A stretch of DNA of 64,000 nucleotides from Streblospio benedicti. Taxonomy: Eukaryota > Annelida > Polychaeta > Spionida > Spionidae. The translations under genes and the position numbers were made by a program. The stretch is taken from contig CM032660.1 in assembly GCA_019095985.1 (NCBI GenBank), positions 61,002,492 to 61,066,491 on the forward strand, in the 5' to 3' direction. Under the pieces are notes generated by a model, which saw only the letters and a program-made list of their open reading frames with translations, ran no database searches and was not told the origin of the DNA. This document shows, one piece after another, positions 44,641-56,529 of this stretch; position 1 is the stretch's first letter, and every line of letters starts with the position of its first letter.

Positions 44641-47600
44641 AGTCATTGAAATTCATATTTTTTTGAAGATCCTGGAAAAGTCATTGAATTCTTTAAAGAG
44701 TCATTGAAAAAATTAAATTTAGTAAAAAGTCATTGAATTTTGGTTAAATCTGTATTTTTAATGGTGAATGTTGGTTAAACTGGTAATTTAAATGGTTGTT
44801 TGACTAGAGATAAAATTCTGTTATATTTGGCACCTTGATATCTTCCAATGTATTATTTTTCCATGATTTGCGTGAGACCCACACACAACATGATACGGAA
44901 AATTTTCTATTTCTATAGATGTGTGCAAAAGAAAAACGAAGAATAGAACTAAATACAATTACATACTATTGTCATCTTTGATTTTTACATCGGCCCTATT
45001 TAGATGAAACTAAGTATCTAGAAAAATGTCTTTGAAAAATCAAAATCTAAAATAAAGTCTTGAAAAGACATTGAATTTTCCTGGGATTCATAGATATTAA
45101 TTTTGGAATGACTGCAACTCTAATTCAGATTCAGAGTCTGAGATTTTATCATGTATATCACTTCCCATTTTTTCATCGTTATCATAATATTTTTTTATAA
45201 TACTTTGCGTATTCCTCCTGCAGGTAGTCTACCATGTAATCCATTATAAAACATTTAGATTTGTGTTTGATTATAGTGGTCTCAAAGGCACAAAATAGTG
45301 CTGGAATATCAATATAGGTTATTACTTCAAATTATGTATGTCAAACCATTACTTGTACAGTGGCAATTGCGTAGGTATCATGATTAGAACATCAGTATTT
45401 TAATTTGCATACACAGGGTTCAAGTGATACAATAATGTGTATGAAAATAAAACACTAATTTGTCCACTATTATCTAAACCAATCAGAATAATAAAGATTT
45501 CAATGTAAATGCGAAAAAGAAATAGCACTTCATTCATATAATTTTTATTTTGAGATTCAATACCAATTTTTAGTTATGGTAGAAAATGTTGTGCCATGAA
45601 CTTGCTGTCAGCACATTTAATATCATGCTCACGATCTCGTTCTGACAAAGTCTGAATATCACTCGTTGTTGCTTGTTGTCTCCATATCGGTATATACATA
45701 TCGGTAGAGTTCATTCTAAATGTGTTTCATTTGAGTTGTGACTGTTCATCCATATTAACCAATCTGATGATTTTGTTATATGAGTGGTTCTAAACAAACC
45801 CAGTTCCTTAAAAACTTTCGTGCAAAAGTTAATGTCTGATGTTGAAGTTTAAAATTTGGATATTTAAAAAAAAAATCAGTTAATGTATTAACAGACATTT
45901 GAATTTTCATTTTATTTATACATGTATATGATAATTGTTTATGTATCTTGATAAAAAGAAACTATCTGTTTTAATATTATTGTAATGTGTGTGAGTCAGA
46001 ATTTTCTTGTGTCTACAAGTTTAGGATATTTTGGCCTAAGTGAAGTTTAGTGTTGTTATTGAAGCTACATGTAAGTTCTAGATATTTACATATAACTGGT
46101 TATCAGATCATAGCGAAGGAATTGGTATAAATTATCAAAGTATACATACCTCATTATTAGGATATTTTACGATTCTAGTCAGTTCTTATGTTTAGTCCTC
46201 TTATAAGTATGTTTTTAATTAACATTAAGCTATATGATGTTATTACAAAATTGCTCTAATTTATTTGATTATTTATTTTAAAATCCAAATAAGTAATTAT
46301 GAAAACTAATGTTTGACATTACTCATAACAAAGCAATTACTTACATTTTGAAGTCTTACTTAAATTTAAGGAATATGATGATTCAAACAAAACTGATGAA
46401 CTGATAAACTGATGAGATGAAAATTGCTCATAAAACAATTTTTGGTGGTGTATTTTCACATGAAAGTATGAATAAAAGCAGAAATAAATGTATTTGTAAT
46501 TTCTATGAAGCAATTTGTCAAAGAATTACAATATGTAGCTTAATTTTTTAAACTGCTGTAGATTTATATTTTTATACTTGATATTTGTTGTTTTTGAATA
46601 AGTATAATGGCATCTTTTTCTAATTGTAATCTTGACTTTATCCCATTTCATGTACATTGTGTATATTGTCTTTAGGTTATTACACCCAGGCTCGGTATGT
46701 CCCACTGGTGAATAGAAATATCCATGTGCCACACTGTCGTGTATTTTCGTTACATCAGCTCGCAGCTTTTCTGCACTACTTGGAAGTCATGAATTGATCT
46801 ATCTATACCAAAGACAATTGAATAAGACACGTCAAACATGTGCACAAAGTTTTGACCCATCTTGTGCTTTATGTTTATTCAGAAATCCTATTCTCATACC
46901 GATTTTATCTAACATAGATTTGCTATTGGGGTAAAATATTTTGAAGCCCACCTGATGATTGAGCTAGAATTTTTATTGAACTCGTTTGTCAACCTGCATC
47001 CCCCTCTTAAATTATCTTAAAATTATTCTTAAAATTATTTTAATGTTAGTTCTGTTCACACATATTTTCTTTTGAAGCTATAGGTTATGTGAGCCTATAT
47101 TTCGATTTGTCTCATCCCATGCTAATAGATATATGATAGATATTCAATAAATCATTAATTTAAAGAGATTGTTTTTGTTTGATGAATGTATTTGCTGAAT
47201 TTACAGGTTTGAGCTGCAGCAGTTTTTCACATTATAAATATTTGGGTATCCTCTTATTCTGCTGTTAAAAAAGGCAAATGAGAGTAAATTAGATGATGCT
47301 CAATCACCCCATCAATGTTCTAATATATTTGAATTTTGTAATTTAATTCTGCTCCTTTCTCTTCTTTTCATAACCAGCAGAACAAGAAGGTACATTAGCC
47401 AGCGACTTATAATTTTTAAGAATTAAGTAAGCTTTAATTTATGTATTTACGATGTCCCCATACCATAACGACCTTGTACGTCAAATTTCATTGCTGGCCC
47501 GTATTGGATTTTTGTGCACTACTGGCGTCGTGGACTGTCCCGATACATAACGACCCCCGCGAGCAATGTCTATGTGCCATGTCTTATGCTGCTCTGAGAT

Positions 47601-47879
47601 CCAGACCAACGTTGGTTGATAGCAACAATTTCATTATTACGAACACATATTTAATTGATGGAGTCGGCATGCATCAAAGGCAATTGCATGTGTTGATAAG
47701 ATTTGAGTAAATTAAAAAGAAAATAATTAAATATCTTTTCAAAGCCCCATTCACATGAATGATTAACAAAAAGTTATTACTGCTAAAACTTGCATAACGC
47801 TTTATGAATTTTCCAGCTGGAGAGGATTCTGTGGATGACATTGCGTTGGACCTAGGATTACGTTCCACTGTTAAATCTA

Positions 47880-48178
47880 AAATGTCTCCTTATATATTCC
47901 TCGGCGACTGCACTTTGTTTATTTTGATTTTTTCGATTCAGTACTTTTGCAGATTTATATATTTTTCCTATTTTTGTGGCTAAGTGTGACACTCTCCTTC
48001 TGTCCCCACCAGTCATATCTCCTTTCACAAGTCGGAGGAGTACATATGCAGCATCTGTGTATGTCATGCCATTAGAATTCAGTTCGAAAATAAATCCATA
48101 GTTCAGATTTCCATCATTTTCATCTATTACATTTTCATAGTTATCTACGGCATGATGATTAGTGTTGGACATCGCCAC
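47880..48178 (-). CDS. Unidentified small protein or first exon
   Basis: From ATG at 48178 the frame reads 'MAMSNTNHHAVDNYENVIDE', 'MTYTDAAYVLLRLVKGDMTG' and 'HLATKIGKIYKSAKVLNRKN'. It either stops just past a GTAATCC (107 codons in all) or is spliced there. No family was recognised. It could be the first exon of the DUF6589-like gene downstream on the same strand. Confidence 0.45.
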
Positions 48179-48625
48179 TGTACTGTACTGGCACTTTGTC
48201 TATAATTTAGACTATGTTGAGTTTTCCCACACTACGAATATTTATTAAAAAAAATAATAATAACAATAATGATATAAATAAACTTTATTCATCCAAAATT
48301 TAATCCATCAGAACATTCTTATGAAATTATTTTTACAATATAAATATTAATTGTAGAGTATGTTGAATAAAATAATATTAAATGCATTTCTTTTACAAAC
48401 TAAAACTGATTGGCATGTACAATTATTAATAATTATGAAATGACAATATATAAGGGAAAGTGCTTTTTGATTTTACAAAATGATAGGAAATGCACATCTT
48501 TGAACCTGTTGATATGCAAATATTCCATAAATAATGTATAAGCTTTGCTTTGCAAATATTTCATTTGCTAGTATAATGACCACCACACCTAATGACTACG
48601 AGTATGCGTTTATAGAACATATAGT

Positions 48626-49360
48626 TTACTTCAGTTTTGTTAACGCCGCAAACTTTTCCACAATATCAAGAAGTTTGAACCGTATATCGCGCGTCCCGTC
48701 AGTGCTGAGTACTTTATCCTTAATGAGATTCTTGGTTGACCTCAGCATATCTTTATTGCCATGAGAATGTAGCACTTCATAGACCACACTTAACTGCACT
48801 GCTGCACATTCCATTTCCTCAAGGGTTGCCTTGTTGTCTAATAGAGCATCAATACTTTGTAGAACTGGTGTCACAAGTGGCTTCAGAGGATCGCTATTAG
48901 CATCACAAATGTTGCCAAGAATTTGACACAAGAAGCTAACGCAACCGAGGAATTTTTTATGTGAATCACATCTCAACTGATTCATCTCTTTAAAATCCTT
49001 TTGAATGGTTCTGAGTAGCAGGGCTCGGACAGACTCTTCATCTGCCTCTACATTTGATATCCGCTTTGCAAGCGCAGCAGCTGTGAAAGCAAAGTGCCAA
49101 TCTTCACAGCATCTTTCATAGAGTTTATTCACAATAACTTCAATCTGAGATTTCTCTACACAGCTTTTTTGGCATGCAGCAGCAACTGGCTTCAATTCTA
49201 CTTCGTCTGGCTCGATGGATAAGCTCTGAATTAGTATCGCCAAACTCTTATCTGCAGACATTTCAGCCGGAGGATTTTCGCTACTCCCTGGTTTTTTATC
49301 GGGCTGTGAAAACAAAGAACCTCTTCCTTTACCACGTCCACGACCAGCAGAACTCGCCAT
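48626..49360 (-). CDS. Intronless MIF4G-domain protein
   Basis: This is a complete 244-residue frame. The N-terminus is an RG-rich tail ('SSAGRGRGKGRGSLF'). Residues about 55-240 form a helical MIF4G-type repeat domain ('LKPVAAACQKSC', 'IVNKLYERCCEDWHFAFTAA', 'FLGCVSFLCQILGNIC', 'TLEEMECAAVQLSVVYEVL'). Such domains (MIF4GD, PAIP1, CTIF, eIF4G) bind eIF4A or mRNA-end factors, so a role in translation or histone-mRNA handling in the cytoplasm is likely. Absence of introns suggests a retrocopy. CpG-rich DNA at 49.37-49.53 kb may be its promoter. Confidence 0.8.
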   Translation of the reverse strand: MASSAGRGRGKGRGSLFSQPDKKPGSSENPPAEMSADKSLAILIQSLSIEPDEVELKPVAAACQKSCVEKSQIEVIVNKLYERCCEDWHFAFTAAALAKRISNVEADEESVRALLLRTIQKDFKEMNQLRCDSHKKFLGCVSFLCQILGNICDANSDPLKPLVTPVLQSIDALLDNKATLEEMECAAVQLSVVYEVLHSHGNKDMLRSTKNLIKDKVLSTDGTRDIRFKLLDIVEKFAALTKLK

Positions 49361-49490
49361 CTTGGAATATGTTTATGTTGTTTAAAAACAGTATCTGACG
49401 TGCGGCTCCGACGTATTATTATTACGTTCGACGTTTGAAAAGATATAGTACTTCACTGTGCGGAATGGAAATGAATTTCTACGTCCACCG

Positions 49491-49527
49491 TAGTCTCGCG
49501 CAACACAGACCAACGTACAGCGAGCTC
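49491..49527. repeat. 37-bp copy of the 15.4-kb repeat
   Basis: 'TAGTCTCGCGCAACACAGAC' and the next 17 bases match 15375-15411 inverted, with one mismatch. It lies 130 bases upstream of the MIF4G-type ORF. 49630-50800 is AT-rich without supported features. Confidence 0.7.
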
Positions 49528-51804
49528 TCACATAAGAAAGTATTTATCCAATCATGTTCATATTGCACATGCATATATTTCAATTGCTCCTTTATGCGAC
49601 ACGCTTGTTTGTATTTTCCATAGTAATCATTTCATATGAATAAATCAAGACTCAAAGACGGATCTCTAGTTCTCATTATCCGTCACATACAGTGCTGTAA
49701 CTTCTGTCTTCAGTGACTTTTTCACATGAAATTCACAAATCACAAAGATTTTATCCAACTAAACAACATCTGTATATATGGTTATATGATACGACCTAGC
49801 TGGTTTGGAAATAGGACGGCTAAACACACGTACATTCTGAATTAAAAGTATCAAAATACGGGGATACATTATGTTAAAAAGTGATTTAGGGACTTAATAA
49901 TACAAAATTTACTATTGTTTATAGCAGATATGGGTTGAGAATGCAAAATTACCTTAAAAGTCATGGCATTATATCACTAGTTGAAGATCTTATTGAAAGT
50001 GTTACAGTATATCAGTATGTCACATACCATTTGGCACGAAATGATGTTTGGGGGTAGGGTTAGTATTATGCTCATAAAATTGTCAAATATTAAGATAAAA
50101 GCACCCAGGATGGCTCTAATTGAATGTAGTAAGTCCTGAATGGTTAAAATACTAATGTTAACATATAACAGTATAAGTAGAGAAAAGTATATGTAATTTC
50201 TTTTCTGAAACAAAAGTGTCATGGAGTCCAAAATTACGTACTCTACAAATTCTGCTCCTGAGAGAAAAGTAATAGAGGTAAAATAGATTTGTTTACTGTT
50301 CTGCGTAGCCAGGTAGTTGGGGCATAAGTCCTGTGAACAATAGCTTTTTATTTGAAGAAGTGTTTATTTCATGGGTGACTTTGCTGTGTGGGTATTATAA
50401 GACATATTTGCAGACGTGCTTTAGTTTTTTTGACGTAGGTCCACATTAAGGCAATTTTTTCTACTTTTGCACAGGAGAAATCTAGTACAACAGGACTGAA
50501 ATTAATCCGGAGACTCCGGCAAACATTTTGGTATATGTGATACATTTTTGCGAAGCGGGTTTATTAAACTCCCTAAATAAGGGCCCTTTGAAAGAAATCC
50601 TACTACTTGGTAGGTGAGCTTGAGTCCACGATAGTTACCATGGTCAAGAACTTGCTTCGGCATAGGCAGCTTTAGCCATATTGTCTGACTTGCCAGCTTT
50701 GATCACTAAAAGTTTTGAATAGTGTTGATTTAAACAAAGGGAAAGTTTAACTGTCATGTTCTTTTGAAAGGGTGCCATGTCTCCGAGAAAAGGATTGGAG
50801 CAGGCAATCAAGCCACGGTAATGATTAAATGATGCTGTTGTAATTGTTGTCTTCTTACTTCATGGTTGATATTTTTGTCATGACAACGGTCGACCGCAGG
50901 ACGGGTGAAAGAGTCCATCAACCTCAGCCACATGTGTGCGTGTTGAATCCGCGACGTTGTGACAAATAGCATAAAAAATGGGAGATGGGAATAAGTGGAA
51001 GATGGGAGAGAGGCAAGAAAAATTTGGGGAGATGGAAGAATGAGGCAAACGAAATTGGGAGATGGGAGATTGGCAACACTTATACCTCCCCCCCCCCTCT
51101 CCACAGTAGAACAGTCTATGCAGCGTGAACCCAGTACTGGCATGCGGCGTCTCATTATAGGCCATGTAAACACTCATCAGTTCATGTAACTCATCCCTGG
51201 GTGGGCTTCAGTGTAAGGTAGAGGAGCGTAGTCTATCAAGCACGTTGAATCTCCATGCCCATCGATTGTATCGCTGCCTAAATCCCCGAGGACTCCGGCG
51301 TCTACAGACAATGACAATGACAAGCATTCGTTCACTGGCAGCGTTGTACTTCCCCTACTCGGCACAATCTCATGCCACTTGTCCCAGGACTGATCCCGTA
51401 CCACAGGATACCCTGCCCATGACTTTCCTCGCTGCCCCTCGCAAGGTCTCCTGGATGCAGTTTCGGTTGTCCACGTGACTCACTGGTTGAAGACCCACTC
51501 TGCGGGAGCGTATCCCCACCAGGTTGTCCATCAGCCATGACGTTACCATTACTGGCGTTTCTGGATTCCTTGGCTATGATCAACTCTAACGGAACCAACC
51601 AGAGGCGGTTCACATGCTAGAAGTTCATGAGCCAATGTCTGCACAATCCCCCAAGTGACCATAACAGCCAGATTGTCAGCACCATGCCTCGGGTAAATTT
51701 GTTGGATATGGTGTCACATAAGTGTACATTATGATGCCCACTTTCTAAACACAAACATTTCTCTCCAACTAGTTAGTGGTTATATATACAGCTTAAAACC
51801 ATAC

Positions 51805-52060
51805 AGTCCCGAGATGGTTGGAATTCACCCGTAACTCGGTAGTTCCGGCACCAAGAAACCCCATGATTGCGAGGTGAAGGCTATCCCAGAGCAGGAAGGC
51901 TGCGAGGTTGCCTACAGAACTCATTAGTTCCGGAAGATAATCTTCTATCCCCGCCCTGGAGCAGGGAAGCTCCAGGAGTTGTGTACAGATTGCCGTCCCG
52001 GAATCGCGGGTACTCTGATACGGCTAGGGGAACTTACACCTGTCTGGCACGAAGCTTGAA
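51805..52060. other. CpG-rich segment with several hairpins
   Basis: CCTGGAGC..GCTCCAGG forms a perfect 8-bp stem, CCCG..CGGG another, and GAAGATAATCTTC is palindromic. 'AGTTCCGG' and 'CTATCCC' blocks occur twice about 80-95 bases apart. It could be a structured RNA or an old repeat. Around it (50.8-52.4 kb) are only open frames I do not trust. Confidence 0.3.
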
Positions 52061-52479
52061 AATAATCGCTCATGCGTGCAATTGTGGCTAGGTATGGGGT
52101 TTCTTTGAAAGATCAACCTTAAACCATATATTGAAACGTACAAATGACTGTAGTGGCTTACATTAATCCCGTGAACATACGGCGTCGACACTGTTGACCT
52201 CCGGCAGTTTCAAATGTATTATTTAGGCATGTTGTGTATTGCATATTCGCACCATGATACAATATTGAAACAGTCTATAGAATCTACGGAAACACACGAG
52301 GCCCATACGGTGCCTGCCAGACAGGCATGAACTGTACTACCCCGCAACATGTCTGTTCCAGAATCCGACAGACCCTGGAGCTCTTGGGCATAACGATCTC
52401 CAGTGTCAGTTCACACACTTTGTGTACCAACATCACCTGCATTCGTAACAGCGTTCTGCGCGGTCAGCTTTTGGCACAG

Positions 52480-52680
52480 TTTATCCGCCCGCGACCGCAT
52501 CATTCCGACCGCATCCGCCCCGCGACCGCACCAAATTACACTTCTGCGTCCGCATCCGCCCCGCGACCGCAAGATTTTGACCGCATCCGCCCCGCGACCG
52601 CATTGCCACAGAGAAAATGACCGCAATTTGACCGCACTATTATAGATCATCCGCAATATATCCGCAACACGATCCGCTAT
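52480..52680. repeat. CCGCATCCGCCCCGCGACCG tandem repeat
   Basis: Four clear units of (GA)CCGCATCCGCCCCGCGACCG lie 25-35 bases apart, followed by worn CCGCAA units. They are strongly GC-rich in AT-rich DNA and abut the BED-finger frame. Confidence 0.8.
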
Positions 52681-53188
52681 CAGAATCATTATCATTTACT
52701 GTGGTGAAACTTGCAAGAAAATGATGCTTCAAAATATCCTGAAAGAAAGATTTGAAGCCTTCTCCACTAATCATATCAAATGGACGCAAGTCTGACGTTA
52801 CCATGTTTACACAGCTTTCTGTTACTGCACTTTTGATATCAACTTTCGTTTTTTTGTAATGTGTAATTGGAATTGTTTTTCTTGGAAAATCAAGAACTGT
52901 TTGAGAGACTGAAACTCTACATTTGTGTCTCTTTAAATTTGTAGTTCCTGATGCACGGCCTTTATATTTAATGACTGTTTGGCATTTTTTGCAAGCAACA
53001 TATTCCAAATCTGATTTCTCCTCATTGATAATTATACCAAAATGTATCCAAACATCAGATTTTCCTTTGCAATCCCGGAGGCTAAATTGTCCTTCTGATA
53101 GTTTTTGTGATACATCACTTAATTCCATTTTGAAAAGTGAATATTGAGTATACAGCACAGCATATAGCAGATATACATGTAACTCCAA
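52640..53188 (-). CDS. hAT-type transposase N-terminus with BED zinc finger
   Basis: The frame has a more likely start at ATG 53128 ('MELSDVSQKLSEGQF'). It holds a BED finger: 'WIHFGIIINEEKSDLEYVAC', then KKC, then TTNLKRHKC. 'DLRPFDMISGEGFKSFFQDI' follows, the usual stretch after the BED finger in hAT transposases. The catalytic and dimerisation parts are absent: it is either a first exon or a deleted copy. Confidence 0.7.
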   Translation of the reverse strand: MELHVYLLYAVLYTQYSLFKMELSDVSQKLSEGQFSLRDCKGKSDVWIHFGIIINEEKSDLEYVACKKCQTVIKYKGRASGTTNLKRHKCRVSVSQTVLDFPRKTIPITHYKKTKVDIKSAVTESCVNMVTSDLRPFDMISGEGFKSFFQDILKHHFLASFTTVNDNDSDSGSCCGYIADDL

Positions 53189-53859
53189 AGTGAACTGATA
53201 CTGATTTCCTAATTACATCTTTATTTATAGGGGAATGCAAGGGTAATAAGACAAAGAGATTTCTGCTTAACTAAGATCAAAGTAGTCAAAAGGAAATCAT
53301 ACTGGAATCTATGTTTATTTCAATACAACATGTATGTTTACCCACATTTAGAACGAATTTCGTTTCGACCCTGATCAGGATCGCAAAAGATCGGATGCAA
53401 AATATGCTGAACGAGGAAGTGCACTGCTTTTCTAGGGGGATTTGGGGGCATCCTCCCCCAAAGAAAATTTTGGAATTTAGACCTTTTTTCATAGCGTCTA
53501 AGGCTATTTCAAACAAAAATAACCCTAAAGCTCATATGTCATAGCTCAGTTTCATTCAGTGTTTCATCGACCAACAATCCCTCCAATACATTGGAAGCAG
53601 TTGCCTCCCATATGGGTCGTTTGTAGCCATGGCTCTGTTGTAGCATTATCATAAGTGACTTTATGTCTGATTATGGTCATTAGTAATGCCGGTATAATAA
53701 ACAAAGAAGAAATAAATATGAGATATTTGGAATGAATAGCACTTAAATTTGTCATTTGACATTTGTCAATAAAACCTTTATTTGTTTTGCAAGTTTCATG
53801 CGATTATGCTTACGCTTCTTCTTTCTTTTCCCCTCAAAACCAAAAGTATGACGCCCCAA

Positions 53860-53975
53860 TGGTCTTCAATTTGATAACAACCCCCCTATGACTTCAATTT
53901 TGAAAGTATGCCCCCCCCCCCAATATCTGCCTGACCCCCCCCCCCCCCAGCAAATTGTAAATGACTGGGCCCTAA
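53860..53975 (-). repeat. GTCATTTACAATT repeat end, inverted copy
   Basis: Partner of 44515-44640, with C-runs and 'AATTTTGAAAGTATG'-type internal repeats. Confidence 0.5.
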
Positions 53976-54061
53976 TATGCGATTCAGAGTCAGCCAAGAG
54001 CACAAAAGCAATGCTGTGACTCTCTTGCAACACTGGCACTCCTACCAAAATGTCCCTCTTA

Positions 54062-54874
54062 GCGTACGTTCACACATACGCGATATCGCTTGAGCGACGA
54101 AGCGACGGAGCGACGTAGCGATGAGGCGATGGGCGATTTGGTGTTCACACACACGCGATTTTGCAAGCGATTTTCACTGGCGATTTTCCTCGAATGTATA
54201 AAAAATCTTTATCTCCAATTGATTATTTTTTTTTCAGATAGTTTATATATTGACCGTTCAGATAGTTTATATATTGATCGATACTGAATCATTTAAGGTA
54301 CTGTCGACGCTAAACATGGCTGAGCAAGCAGAACTAGAGATAAATGATGCCATTGCACTAGGTTTATTATTACGGCAGCGGAAGAAAAGAAGACACGCAG
54401 TGTATGGGTGGATGCTATTCTTCTGGATAGGAGGATATTTGGATCATATTTTCATATATTCCCACAGTTGTCTCTGAATGATAAAAGGTGTTTTGCTAAC
54501 ATTATTAGCTTTTCAACTTTATTCACGGGGACTTTATCCATGTTAATTATTTAAAAAAAAATAACGATTCCAATATTGTGTGGTGTACTGTGTAGTGTAC
54601 TGAGTGTCAAATAAAATCAATTAAACAGTGCTGGTCAATAATTATATAGAAGATCAATTAAAACTTGCTAGACTACATGAGATATCATCGTGTTCCAGGG
54701 GAATCGCCTAGCGAGAGGCGATTTTATCGCTCATGAAGCGAAAAAATCGCGCAAGCGATATCGCCTCGTCTCTTCGTGGCGTATGTGTGAACAGCTCAAT
54801 GCAAACATGATATACCGAAGATATCGTCTGTCGCTCCGTCGCTCAAGCGATATCGCTTATGTGTGAACGCACGC
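54062..54874 (+). mobile_element. PIF/Harbinger-type element, 813 bp, deleted
   Basis: The ends GCGTACGTTCACACATACGC and the inverse of the right end GCGTGCGTTCACACATAAGC match, and similarity goes on through 'GATATCGCTTGAGCGACG'. A 3-bp TTA duplication (54059-54061, 54875-54877) fits the Harbinger T-W-A rule. Most of the transposase is lost. Confidence 0.85.
54316..54477 (+). pseudogene. Harbinger transposase N-terminal remnant
   Basis: 'MAEQAELEINDAIALGLLLR' then QRKKRRHAVYG resembles the 'LLLRRRRRRRxWVHP' start of Harbinger transposases. It ends within about 54 codons. Confidence 0.55.
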
Positions 54875-54892
54875 TTAGCCTATCTATTTATA

Positions 54893-54926
54893 ACATAGCA
54901 TAGCATAACATAACATAACATAATTT
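54893..54926. repeat. (CATAA)n microsatellite
   Basis: A run of CATAG/CATAA pentamers directly follows the Harbinger-type element. 54930-56020 is AT-rich with no supported feature. Confidence 0.8.
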
Positions 54927-56024
54927 TATTTCATATAAATTACATGTATATATACATATAAAAATCCATAGAAATTGTTAATTGGAATAATACATTATGT
55001 ACACATTAGTATCACATTATCTTTTATGAATAAAGTTGATCCATCCACCTTTTAAACAAGTTGGAACATCTAAAAACCTAGCATCTCCAAGGGTTGCAAC
55101 AATAATATTAGAGCTAGTAAAAATACGTTCTTTTAAGCTAAAAACAATTTATAGTCTTGCCAGTTTACCCCGTGTTGCCATGGAACACCCCATGATAATA
55201 TGATAATGTTAATAGTACAGTTACTATTTGTATTACACAATGACGAATCTTGCAAGTGTAAATACTGTATTGACCAATCTTGTTGATGTCATGGCGCTAT
55301 TCGTTGTGCTGACTCATTGGCCCTGTACGTGGCATCGGCCATAGAGACATTTGATTCATACTAGTACTGTGCGTTGTTGAGAATTATCTATACAATGATT
55401 GTCATAGGTTTACACACAGTTCTAAATATGTTGGTGTAAAATCGTACTGACTGTTCTGAATCATGTTCCACGTTATGGCTGCATGTAACATACATTGTAC
55501 TAGTAGCCACATGTTTGTTTGTTTTTGGGTGGTGTCAAGTTTCTGGACACAAGATTGGCTCGACGTTCCCACGAGTCACGTCGACGTATCTACGTCATCG
55601 TACCAAAACAGTCACTCGGTTGAAGGCACCGCGATGGTCGCCGCAACGTCAGTATGTTGTAAATAGTAAGTAGTAGTGTAGTGTAGTCATAAATTAATCT
55701 AGATGAATAGTCCTACTACTAGTAATAGTCTACATAAAAAAATAATGTATTTTTATCAATCAATAACCTTCAAAAGTCGTATAGATTAGACTCTAGGTGG
55801 TTTACAGGGAAATCTGTGTGACTGGTTGCGTGTACAGATGGTAATGATACCGGATCTCCCATGAATAGGGCATGAAGAGTGTCATTCTAGTAAGTTAGAT
55901 TCGGAATCAAGAATCGTTTATTATTACAGGAAACCAGCGGGGGCCTGAACGGGGTCCATAGAAAGCCAGGCGGGAGTGATCCCATTTATATTCATATTCA
56001 TAGGCATAGCCTATGACATAGGCA

Positions 56025-56200
56025 GATCCTGAGGAGACACCCCCCTTTCCCCACGAAAACACCTTATTTTCATATAGTTTTTGGCATGTTCGCTATTAAT
56101 TGATCGTGCATACGAAATACCCATGATCTCATTGGCCATGAGATCTGAGATCATTTCTGAAGTGCCCCCCCCTTCTGAAAACCTGGATCTGGCAGTGACT
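56025..56200 (+). repeat. GGCAGATCC short-element family, third copy
   Basis: It begins AGGCAGATCCTGAGG, contains 'TTTTTGGCATGTTCGC' and 'CATACGAAAT', and ends 'CCTGGATCTGGC'. Confidence 0.55.
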
Positions 56201-56529
56201 ACTGTCTCGAACTTTGAATAAATAGATAAATAGAAACATTACAATATTTTACTTAGGTTAAATAGGGCATCTATTTTAGAATACAATGCAAACATACTGT
56301 ACACAGTTACCTTTTTGTGACAACTACAAACCATTTAGTCTAATAGTTTGTTTGTTCCAATTCGCTACAAATGTTTATAGAAAAAATAAAACACTTTTTC
56401 CTAATGTAAATATTACATACATGGTAGGGATGAGAGGGAGAAATGGGATTCTGTAAATTCAAACTCCAGTTTTCACAGCAATTTAATATGTTTTACCATT
56501 GAGATAAGAAAAAAGTAAAATGTAAATAC

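Noticed and set aside
47441-47710. 89-residue plus-strand frame
   Set aside because: No domain or gene signals; only an ACCAACGTTGGT palindrome is notable.
51177-51613. Minus-strand frames rich in Ser/Gly, possible gene
   Set aside because: The two candidate frames overlap in different phases and show no domain; composition alone is not enough.
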